Of a stretch of DNA of 64,000 bases, positions 28,801 to 40,800 are shown piece after piece. A program made the position numbers and the translations under genes. Numbering within the stretch: position 1 is the first letter of the stretch; every line of letters begins with the position of its first letter. The notes below the pieces were generated by a model. It saw nothing but the letters and a program-made list of their open reading frames with translations, was not told where the DNA came from and searched no databases. Source of the DNA: Aptenodytes patagonicus (lineage: Eukaryota; Chordata; Aves; Sphenisciformes; Spheniscidae); assembly GCF_965638725.1 (NCBI RefSeq), contig NC_134949.1, positions 50,310,151 to 50,374,150 on the forward strand. The letters are read 5' to 3'.

Positions 28801-31800
28801 AATATTTATTCCCAAAACAAAAAGGAGGATTCACAATTCAGGAAAATTTTGGAACACTTGTTGGCAGGCTTTTGTCAAAATACACCCTGTCAGACTGCAG
28901 AGGGAGCGTGTGGCAATCATGTAGGAGCTAGCATAGGGTTGTTCTTCTTGGGGTTACCAAAACTTAGAATTTTTGCCCTGTCTGGGGGTGGGGAGCAGGG
29001 GATTGTATTTTTTTGGTGTAATTTCATTATGAGAGAATCTCAGGGGATTGTTCTGAGGGGTTTTCATCCCTATTTCTGTTCTTCTTAATTTAGAATAATT
29101 TGAAGCAAGAGCCTTGCCAAAATCAGAAGTGAACTGTAAAATGATCAGCAAATTGTTATCAGCCATAATACATGGTGATACATCTGTTTTGCCAGCTGGG
29201 GATGGTACTCTTACCTAACATCAAATCTTTAATGATGCATGCGTCCTTCAGGGTTTAAACTGAAAAGTTAATCCACTGACCCGATGGAATTTCTTTAATT
29301 TCCTGGGTTATGTATTACATTATTACCTGGTTTTTATTACAGTTCTGCTAGGAACAGTAATGCCTTAAGAATTGTAAGCTCAGGAGTCAGGCATCCAAAT
29401 AAAAATAATAATAAATTTCATCCTTTTTGTTTGCCTTATGTTTTTAGTTGTTACTAAATAACTACATACTCATAACCTGGACATATAGTCAATCTTTTCT
29501 GCCAAATTACTAGAAGTAGATGTACACTTAGGAAAAAAAAAAAAAAACAACAAACAACAAAACACAAAAAATATAAAACAGAACTTGACTTTCTTCTCTA
29601 ATTGTGTTATACCAGGAGACAGAATTTTACAAAAGAAGTATTCATTTTAAAATTCATTTTAAAAAATCTTAAACATTGGTAAACTTGAAGGAAGCAAGAG
29701 CCCCTGAATCCAAGGAGGTCTCTGAACAGAATTCCAGATGTTATGTCTCCTGAAGGGCCCATGATCTACAGTTAAGGCAAGAAAAGGATAAAGGTACAAA
29801 AAACCATGATGGCACAATTATTCTTTATTTGTTGTTACTTAAATTCTTTGGTAGGGTTTGGTAGTAACCCTACCAAGCCTAGGATCTAGCGGATGTAGCT
29901 AAGAAAGACAAGAAAAAAGGGATGACATAGAAACAATAGGGAAGAGATGAATGAGCTGTGAGGGGAGGAGATGGCAAGGCATTGGAGCAACAGCCTGTCA
30001 GTATAAACAAAAGACGACTGTGGAAAGCAGTTTGATCACATCCACAGTACCTTGTTGAATAAGCTCGCAAAGCCAAGGAGCCTGCTGCAGATCTAGTTTG
30101 CATGGCGTTTGAGCTCTCACTGATAAGTCTTGTGTAACATGACTTGCACAGATGACCACAGAGCAGCTGGCTCTACATTTTCCTGCTCTAAGAAAAAATA
30201 ATCCTAATGCTTTGGAGTTCTAGAGAATCTTTCAACCCTGTCCTTGTCTACTGAGGCAAGCATTTTGGTCATTCATTTTATTACAATTTACTTGTTTATT
30301 TTATTGTTGTATATAAAATCTCCTTTTTTCATTAGCTTAATACACTGACTCTCTCCAGACTTTTAAGGACCTCAAAGTATTTTCTTCTGTCGTTTTCCTC
30401 ACATGAAAAGATCTTTACCCTCGGCACATTAAAAATGTTTTGCATGCATGTGGTGTGTTGCATGCTTGTTTCAGTGGAAAATCTGATTGTGTGTTAAGCA
30501 CAATGCAAAGGAGTGTCTGAGGACATGACAACTCTCTAAGGCAGTGCTGCGTTTCAGAAAGATTAACTTTTCTTTTTTCCTCAGAATATTTGTTAGAAAC
30601 CTACAGCTGCACCAAGTGCAAAAAAAATTTAAAAAAGGTATCTCTCAGTCCTGTTAAGAATGTCTGCCGTTGATGATAGTGGAAATTGAGTTCGGAGGTA
30701 GAAACTGGACAGAGATATCTGTCTTTGGTTTTTTTTACAGCATGCCGGTGGTTACTGACTCTTCATTCTGTGATTTGCAGAGCATTAAGTTTCCTTAACT
30801 TCTCTTTTAATTATGCCTGGGAAAAAGGAACTGAAGCTGTAATGAGTCATCAGAAGACTGTGTTCTTTCATTAATACTTTTTGATCTGTTAGGAGCTTTT
30901 CTGTATCCCTGGAAGATGTTCTTAGACTTTTCTTCAGTTAATCTGGGCTCTTGTCCTTCCATAGGGAACCTTCTTTTGATTTAAAAAAAAAAAAAAGTGC
31001 ATGAAACTTTTCTAATGCAATACTTTGTTTTTCCAGTTGATATTACTGCAAAGAGTGTTTCAGTTTATTTGCCTGTATATTTAGTGTCAATAATCCCTTG
31101 GTTATTGACCTTAAGGTCATAACCTTAAGTCCCAAGTTTAAATCTTTTATCTCCTTCATGCAGGTCTTCGCTTTCGGTGTAAGTACAACTGGTTTTAGCA
31201 CTGTTGTATGCACAACCATGGCTTTGCATAGTTCTGCCAGCTTAAATTAAGCAATGTTCCATTTGATTTCAGACCAATAGTGCATTCGTCTTCTTTTGCT
31301 GTACTAACACTGTGCCATTGAAAAATTCCTGTTGGAAAAGCATGCAGTCACTATTCTGTTGTTTGTGTTGTTCTTACAGTGATCTAATACACAGTAGTTT
31401 CTTTTACCTCTTTTTCCAAGTGCCAGGCGTTATGCTGGTTTGCTTTGGCTTTGCCACACAGCATGCAACTCCATGTGCTGTTTTTGCAGACTCCTCCTTC
31501 ACTCTGCATGAGGGCTTACCTATGTAGTATTTTGGATTCTTTATTGTGTCCATGGGGTCAAAGTACCGTACTCTATCCAGAAGTGTCAGTCTGCCTGGAA
31601 AATTCTGACAGTTTCACAGAAGTTTTTTTTCCTGGCTTTTCCAATAGCGCCTCTCTGATTGTTTGGCCACAGGTCTAAATCATAAGCAAGTATTTTACAT
31701 AGTATCAGACAGTTTTCTGAAACTGCAAAACTCAGTCCTCGGCCCTAAAAAAAAGACTGTCTTCAATTTTTTCCCTATTCTCCCAAGTCCTCTGGTAAAA

Positions 31801-34800
31801 AATATATCTTATCTTTCATTTTTAAATAGTGTGAAATCTCACTGAGTTTTTATAGTACAACATTAATAGTTTAGCCACTTTTTCCTGGATAAATTTAAAA
31901 CTATAAAAATATCAAGTGCACCAAATCTGTTGACTCTGGTGTTTTCTGGCAGGCATCTACTATTTGCAGATAAATATTCCCTTAGTTGCATCCTTTTTTA
32001 ATTGCCATATTTCCACAGCTGCAAATTTTAACTGCTTTTTTACCTACTCAGGAAAATTTTCTGATACAAAGAATATTTTTGTAGGTACTAATTTCTCTTT
32101 CATTTCTATTTCCATGTATTGTGCACTCAGAGCATAAGCAGTTACATTTTTGCTGAAAGAGAAGCCATGGGCAAGTTATAGGTAGATCCTTTCTTTTTGC
32201 CTTACTTCACCCGGGTTTTAGTACAAGTTGAACTCTAGGTTCAACGCAACTTGTTCATGAAAATCTCTTCTAAAACTATTACACTTATGGTTGGTGATGT
32301 CTGTAGGAATTAGGAAGGAATTTAAAAGGAATATTCAAAAGGAATAAACTGAATATACTGCTCATTCTTTTCAAGATCTATGAAAATTGGGATTTAAGGA
32401 ATTGTTCCCTTAAGTGATCACTTCATGCAAGACGTTAACTGCAGTTGCTGATAATTTTAGATTTTGGAACAATAATACTGATAATTTATGTAAATCTTCC
32501 TGTTTTAGTAGAGTATAAGAAGGTTTAGTAAAGTCTAAGAAGTCTAGAAACTTTTGAACATCACACTGTCAAGTGTAACGCTAACACAAGCCATGTTTAT
32601 CAGGGAATATGATTAAAAAGCGTATACATGAGAGAGATATATACACATATATATATCACACACACATATATCTCCTTAAAACAAAAGTGACAATGGAGCT
32701 TTGTCTACAACAAAGCTTTTGAGTTATATTCATCTAAAACCAATATTCCCCTTTCACTATAACTCTGAAGAATATTTAATTGTGAGGTGGGGAATGGGAA
32801 TCATTCCCAGATATTACACAAGAAGAAGAATGATGCCTGCTGAGAGTAAAGATGGTTATATAGTTACATATATGTACTGCATGACTAAATTGTTATTTTG
32901 GGGAGGAGATGAGAGGATCATTTTTTGTTCTTGAGTAAATCCAGGAAAACTGCATAGTTTTGAAGGTTATTTGTTAAAACTTACGTTACCGTTGTCACTC
33001 TTTTGTATGAATTCCACTGGTTCCTAAGCATGTACTGGGTACTTTTGGGAGTAAGACAAACAAATAATCTTTTCCCTGAAGAGTTACCTATTTAATTCAC
33101 TATTAAATTATATCTGCTGTAATAAAAGAAAGAAAAAAAAATCCATAGAGTTAACCTCAATGATATGACATAGTTCACAACAGCTTAACTCACAGTAGGA
33201 TGTATAACAGAGACCTGAGCTGAGTGCCAAGTAGGCAGAAGTCACTGGGGCAGTGCTTTTCATCTGCAATACCATGCTCTGACTCATTTCATGCAGTGTC
33301 AGCAAAAAGATTAATTTCACTGACAAGACTTTTCTCTTTTTTAGCACCTTGCAGATGATCTTCACAGAAAACGCAGGACTTCTCTCCAAGGTGGAAGAAA
33401 ACCAAAACGAGTGTGCAGGAATAAGGGTGTCGAATCTGTTCAGTAGCCAAGCAGAGGAATTGAAAAAAAATTCTGGGGCACAAGTCATCTCATTCTAAAA
33501 CCAAGTCAGATGAAATGTGATGTAGAAGCACCTACTTCTCTTTGTTGACTGTAGAGATTATCTGTGTAACTAGCTCAAGTATAGACACCTATGCTAAAAT
33601 TAGATGACATAAACCTCATCATGATTTACTTATGCAGCTCCCTCCACTATGGACAGACTGGCATTGTGCCTGTTCCTAGAAATTTTTTTAAAACTTTTCT
33701 TCTTGATGTTGCATTAAAAGAAAAATTTAAGAGGGAATTTGGAAGTAATTAAGGAGATAAATATTTATAGGATTTTTTTTTTCCAAGTATGAGTGGCTGA
33801 ATGCAGATTCTTGTTTGAAACAGTGCTTGTTTGGGTGATGGCATTGGCATCATGAATGGATAAAAAGTGGGAGTTGGCTTCTGGGTTGTGAATGAAAACA
33901 ATAGAATGGAAAGAGGCTGTGAAGAGCCAGGAAAGCAAAGCCAAGTAGTTTATATCAAAAAGGATCGAATAGAATAATACACAGAATAAATTGAGTCGAT
34001 GAAAGGCTAGAAAAATAGTATTTTCATAATTATGCCTGAGTTGGGGTATTACTTTCAAAGGCAGAGAAGTAATAGCCTTTTTCTGATCTAGAAAGAAAGA
34101 CATTTTTCAACAAAATTGAGGCAAGACTATGAGGTATGAATTTTAAGATGTTGATTAAAAGCATAGAAATAAAGGAGGAGGACCTCAGACAGAGAAACAA
34201 AAATTTTGAAACAGAGGAAGGTAGTTGTCTGATGGAAACTTGGAAAAGAAGAGGTGAACCAGAAAAAAAGGCAGTCACAGAAACCAGGGAAGGAAAATAT
34301 TTCAGCAAAGAGGAAAACAGACAGCAGCGTTGGAAGAGACTGGCAGGTAAAGGAGCATGAGGATGGAGTTTTGCTAGGAGAAAGTTATTCCAATAACACG
34401 ATTTCATTGTAGTGCAGCGGGCAGAAGACTGATTTGAAAAGATACTTGAACTAAAATTAGTACAGCAAAACTGCTGACAAACATGGTATATACAAATCTC
34501 TTGTGAGCTCAGAGGTGGGAGAGGAAGGAATACCGTAACGAGTGAGGTGGCAGGGTTGAGATGGATCTGCTTTTTAAATAGAAATAACCAAGTCACTGTG
34601 CCAAAGGGACTGAAAACATAAATAAATAGGTGAGAGAAGTTATGATGGAGATCAGGAGACTGAATGGACAGGAGACAGGTATGAAGAGTTGAAAAGAGAT
34701 GAGAAACTTCTGTGGTATGAGAAAAGAGTTTGCAGGAGAGGAATGGGAAAGGAAATAAATAGGCTGGGCTGGTGGAGGAAGATCACAGGGTATTTCATCA

Positions 34801-37800
34801 GTTTTCCTTAAAAACCTGAGTACCAGGCCAAAACCACATTTTCTCCCCTTTTTTTTTTTGGCAAATGCTAGTTCATTTATATACTTACATGAAGATTCTT
34901 CAAGTTCTTGAAATCTCCTTCTTTAATTTCAGTGATTTTGTTGTTCTGTAAGTCCAGCAGAGTTGTGTCGGGAGGAAGGTCTTTTGGCACTTTTTCCAGA
35001 CCTGGGGACAGTGAAAAGAATAAACAATTGACTTTGAAAGAAACTGTAAATAGGGGTCAGTACTTTTCTTAGCAGCATTTACCTTTCAGTAAACACCATT
35101 TCTAGAACTCATTTCCTGAAGAAGCTTATGAAGACTTATCTGAAAGTATTTCTGTCTTCAGCCAGTCAAAGGGAGCTTTATTTTGCTATGTCAAATCAAA
35201 ATTTATTTAGTCACATTTCCATTATGCCATTTTCTGAGAATATATCTGAGTTATAGCTTGAAGCAAAGGATTGAGTTTGGGAAAATTATTTCTAACATGT
35301 TTAATTCCATTGAATCGTGTGAAAAAAAATTGCTTTCAGAAAGAGGTATGGTATTTATTAATTTCACTGTGTGTTAGCTTTTGTGCACAGAGAACATTTC
35401 CTGCTATTTAAAAGGTAGTAGGCTTTTTTGAAAGAAGTACGATAGTTAATTATAATCATTTCCAGAAAAAATACTGTTTGTTTGACAGTAACTGAATAAC
35501 TTGCAGTAAAGTCCACCTTAAAAAAAACCAATCCACCTCCCCCCTTTTCTTTCATCTGAAACTATGTCCAAGTTTTCTGGAGAACAAATCTCTTGGTTTC
35601 ACTACAACTGCCAAAAGAACATCAGACAGTTTAAATTAAAGACTCTCTTTGGGACTATTTTCTGAATAGCTGATATGTAAGTCCGATGAAGTCATGGAAA
35701 TGAAATTATTTAGTGTTAAATAACACTTGCTTTACCCAGCTTTTCTTTCATACTGTGACTTGGAATAGAGCAAAACTTTTATAGTCATTCTGATTTACCA
35801 CAAAATTAAAATGTTCTTTCCTAACTAGTTTTGTTTTGTTTTGTTTCTTTAACAGAATGTGAAACGCTAAATGAATGGTTGGTAGGAAAAATTTATAGAC
35901 ACTCATAAAGTCTCTATATGGACATCTAACAGAAGTGGACTTCTCTGGATAGAACAGTCTTTTTACCAGTAAAGTTTTTAACAAATATTTCTGAAGCTAT
36001 ATTTGAACTCTCCTGGGAAAGATCTCTCTGCAAGTATCGCCAGTGTCTCCCCAGTATGATGGTAGACTGCATGATATTGTTCTCAGATGAAAGATGTATA
36101 CCTATATATATTATCTTTTTAAACCTATATATTTTAATCTCAAGCCCAGAGACAAGATATGCTTTGCCCACAAAGGTTGTGGTGTCTCCATCCTTGAAGA
36201 TATTCAAAAGTTGACTGGACACAGCCCTAAGCAACCTGATCTAGCTGACCTTGCTTTAGCAGGGGGGGTGGACTAGACAATCTCAAGAGGTGACCTCCAA
36301 ACTCAATAATTCTGTGATTCTGAGATGTTTAACGTTCATCACAAATGTAAGTGTTTTCACACCTCGAATGTAGGTTTCTCTGTCAAAATCCAATGTTAAG
36401 CAAAATCCCTTCTCTTTCAATCCTTTTTAGAATATATATATATATGTAGAGTGAAAAAATGGTTGGCTCGTATTTGGAAGGATTATGGCAAACCATGAAA
36501 AGAAGTATATGTTTGGTACTATATAATCCTTTTAACCTACATAAAGAACACTATTCTATAGTTACTACTATAAAACTTCACCATAAACTCTAGAGAGGCC
36601 ACAGTGATGTGTACCGGAGCTTTGCTACAATTAGTGATGCACTAAGAATTCATTATAGATTTGGCCATATTCTTAAAAATATCTACATGCAGATGAGGCC
36701 TCCAGTTCATCTTTAGGTGTCTGGTCTGAATCTTCCAAAGTGTTGAGCATCTCACAGATCCCACAGGTGTCTGTTACTGCTGTTGGTGCCTAGCAAATTC
36801 AGGAAACAAGATTGCTTTTTTAGTTATCTATATATGGGTGCAGGAGACCTAAACTTTTGAAAAGTGTTTGCTTCTTTTAATCTTACTTTTGAATTTATAT
36901 TAGTCTGTATAGAACATATTCTGTTGTCCTACCATTACAAAAGTTTGATTTCTGAATTTAAAAAAACATCCTAACCACTCTTTCAAATTTATTTTCCCAC
37001 TCATAAGTTCTCTAACATTAGCTAAAAAATTATTAAAATATTTGGATCTGATATTTATTAAAACTGAGTACAATATAGATTAACCTGGCTGAGTTTTAAT
37101 CACACCAGCATCCAAAAGTTTTAAAAAGCACAATCATCCAGCCTGGGATGAATTAGTAAAAGCTTCTACTGTACATAAAATGACAAAGGCCAAAGCTCAC
37201 ATCTCATCCTGTTTACCTTACTGATATTCAGTGCATGAATATATGATATAGATTACGATTCTTCATATTACTAAAATAACCTTTCCTCATTCAGGCGTGG
37301 ACTTCATTTTTACTAAAGGCAGTTGCAAAACCCTCATTACTTTCAGAAGTGTAGGACTAGAGTTCCAAATATATAAAAATGTGATACCGTATAATTTGTA
37401 TGTTGGTTGTCTTTGGACAGTTTCTGTCTTCAGTGGACAGGAATGATGTCAGCAACTAAAAATTCTTTTCCAAAAAGCACTACTTTTTAAGGTCATAACT
37501 TTGTTATAAGAAGTTCTTACAGTCTAGCAACTTTTATAGCATTTTTCACATATAAATACAAAAAAAAGGTTTAATTATTTGTATTCAAAGTAATATTACT
37601 ATGTTCTGGTTGTCAGTACATTTATATTAGTAGACTGTTATCTGTAAATAAGTGTTTATGGCAGAAACTAGGGCACATGAGAGTTATACAGCTGTCCTTT
37701 ATGTGATGCCCTTGGAACATACTTTGTAAGAACACTTGGATTGCCACTGAAGGGATAATTTGCCAGACACTAAACTTCAAAATAAATTTCCAACTGTACA

Positions 37801-40800
37801 TTTCAAGCTTCACGTCAGCTTCTAAAAGCTCAAGTGTTATCCCTGAATAAGGTAGAACTGATAATTTCTCAGAGCAATGAAGTTAAACTTTAAATGTTTC
37901 ATATTACAACAATAAGACTAATTCAATAATCAGATATCCATTTGTGAAAAATGATTTATAAAAGCTTCCTATCTTGTACTAGAAACTAGAAAGATGTACA
38001 ATACAATAGTTAGCTTTGCATGCAAAGAATATAAATGCCATCCCTTAAAGTGTTAAACTTGTTTTATTAACTATCTCATGTATATTCTGTTATGCATTTC
38101 CTGAAGCTGTTTTTAAAAATGTTTCAGAATACACCTATAGAATTTTTTTTTTTTTCCCCTTGACTTGTCTGAGTTTTGAAGAGGAAAGCATAGAGCAGTA
38201 CAGGATGCACCCCAGGTGCTGGAGAGACATTGCATTCTCATTAAGCAGTTTAGTACACCCTCCATCTGAAAGCTACATCAACTGGAGCTCTCCAGTGGAG
38301 GAAGAGTTTATAAATGGGTGGATCTGGACACTGCCTGTAAAATCAGCAGCTAAATAATTCAGGACTAAACTGTGTTTGAGGTGTGGACTGGATCCAAGTG
38401 TTTCACCACTTGTCACATCTACATTGGCTTCAAGAACTGTGCTTCAGCTTGCAGGTCCAGGTCTCTATATGGGTAGATGTATCTCCAGGTAGATACATGT
38501 AGGAGGAGCGTTGGTGTAGTATAAACTAGACCCTGTGCTGGAGATTCCCTGCCTGGAGAGCAAACCTTCAAAACTTTCTGGTCAGGACAAGTCAATAAAC
38601 AGCCAGTTCAGATGAATGGGGGAGCCCGAACTAACATGACAGCATGACAGAATTTGAACCAAAAAGAGAAAATTGTAATCCCACTAGAAGCTGAAATGGC
38701 TTTTGGTTCCTGGGATAAAATTACCATTTCCCAGGAGGATTTTTTGATTCCTCTGTCTGGGAGACCAAGAAGTTTAGAGGGGAACTGTGGGCTGTCCTTA
38801 CTACTCATTTCTGAGAAACCCAGGCGATGCCCATATACTTCTGAAGCCATATTGTACAGTATGACTGCATGTCCACCTACAAATGCCTTCCAGTGAAATT
38901 TATGTAATACCTACCAAAAGGGGAACTGGTGTTGGAAAATGTCAATTCAGTCACCTCTCAATCATTTTAAGAACAGTTTACGCAAGTATTCCAGCTCTTG
39001 GCTGTGATTTTTTATACATTAAAGGTCGCTTCTTAAAAAGCCATACGAAAATCTCTCATAGCAGTCTGACTTTTTATGTGAATAATCAGTGCTACACAGT
39101 TCGGCATTCAGTTCCCTGGAAATATTTCAGGCCTCTGGTTCCTAAGATTAACTTATAACTGATTAAAGATTTAGATTCTTCTGCCTTTCCCACTGTATGT
39201 TAAATTGAAAATACATATGTCTTTATTTATTTTGGTTGAATAAAACTAAGTCAGTTATTATCTAAGTTGGTAAATACATTTTAAAAAATTCTACTTATTC
39301 ACAAATAAGTAGAAATGGTATAGCTCCACCCTTCCAAAATCCTTGTTTACACTGAAATTAAGAGCCTAAAGATTCTGGAAATATAAGGGATTTAATAAAC
39401 GAGTTCATGTATCCTTAGTCATAAAGACCATTTCGATTTGCACTAAAATATTTCTTTGAGAGAAATCATGACTTCCTTATAGAAGCTGAACAGTCATCAG
39501 ATCCTGCAGCACAGGTCAGATCTGTATTATTTTCTGCAGATTTCTATAAGTAGAAATTTTCTTCTGTTCTACATTATCAACCCGTAGCACTCAACTGTCC
39601 CCACCAGTGTACATGTTTGTGCAAAAATGCATGCATATGAAAACACATAAAGAACAGAATATGCCACAGAACCACAAAATGGAAAAAAAAAAAAAGTGTG
39701 TAAGTAAGCTTGAAACATTTCCTTTTGTTAGTCAGGATCAGCTGAACTTTTATTATCCCTGGCAGAAGTTTTCCTAACTTTTTCTTACGCTAGTTGCCAC
39801 ACCACAGGTTTTTTGAATAACAAACAATCAAAATGTATTCATCAAAATCCAGCAGAGCTGGATCATCATCAGATTTCTTTCATGCAGACAACAAGGGCCC
39901 ACACTCACTTTTGGAAACACTGAAAGGCTCATCTACAGTCATCTAGAAGATGTTTGGTGGGGAGAGGTTAACAGGACCAGGAATCCCTCCTTAGTGGGAG
40001 GGTGGAGAAGAAGGTAACGTAGCAGAAATCAGGCTTGTCTCTGTGGGATCCTATTTATGTGGAGTGTAGTTTTTTCTCATAATTTCTTAAGCAAATTACA
40101 GTGTCTGGCTCTTTAGCTGTTATTGCCTCACCTCCTGGAGAGAACAGAAGGCTGATGGGTCTGGAGATTTTATGAGACCAGAAATTAGGCAGAGAAGAGC
40201 CAAGGCTGGTATAATTCAGCCCTTATCCAGCCCCTGAGACAGCAGCAATCAGTGGCTAGCCATCTCCTGTGTAGCACTGCACCAGCCCAGCTAGCACATG
40301 CTGCCATTTAGGCAGTCAAACAGGTGTAGGAGATATAGCAAGGATTTGGGAATAGTGTAAGGACTAAGGGGGGTGAGGGGTTTTGGTATACAAGACAGGC
40401 TTTATTACTTTTGCAGTTGAGGGAATAACCTGCTCAGCTACAGGAGCTGTGATCAAGCAGCCGTGGAATTGTTTAACCCATGAAAGGAGAAGGGTGGCTT
40501 TTGAACCCTTTTTGCTACGAAGGGGTTTCAGTCTACTGCTCCAGTTTCTCAGAAGTGAGAGCCACAAGTTAGTCTGCAACTTGGCATGGAGCCACGATTC
40601 TGCTGAAGCCATACGACTATGCAGAAAAGGAATGCAAGATTTATGGGGCCAGCAAGGGAGACTAAGCAAATGGAAGTCTGAGTCTGTAGCCCAGAGATGA
40701 GGACACTTCCCTGAGAATTGCATACTTGTAACACTGAGACCACATAGTCAAAATAACAAATATATGAACAGCGCCAATTATAAACAACTTTAACAACGCA

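Larger units (their letters stand above)
24889..34888 (-). other. DCN: DCN intron 3 (10000 bases)
   Basis: Donor GTAAGT and acceptor CCACAG. It holds A-runs (28220-28240, 28696-28713), an AT/CA-rich inverted tract (32634-32674), a palindromic nuclear-receptor-like site (31100-31124), a hairpin (29848-29876) and a purine-rich tract (34080-34800). No exon is recognised. Confidence 0.85.

Noticed and set aside
33108..33488. 126-codon minus-strand ORF in DCN intron 3
   Set aside because: It has no family resemblance, and the poly-F end comes from an A-run on the plus strand. It is likely chance.
34030..34596. 188-codon minus-strand ORF in DCN intron 3
   Set aside because: It comes from a long pyrimidine-rich tract with few stops. 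Its composition is dominated by S, L and F, no domain is seen, and there is no splice or start context.
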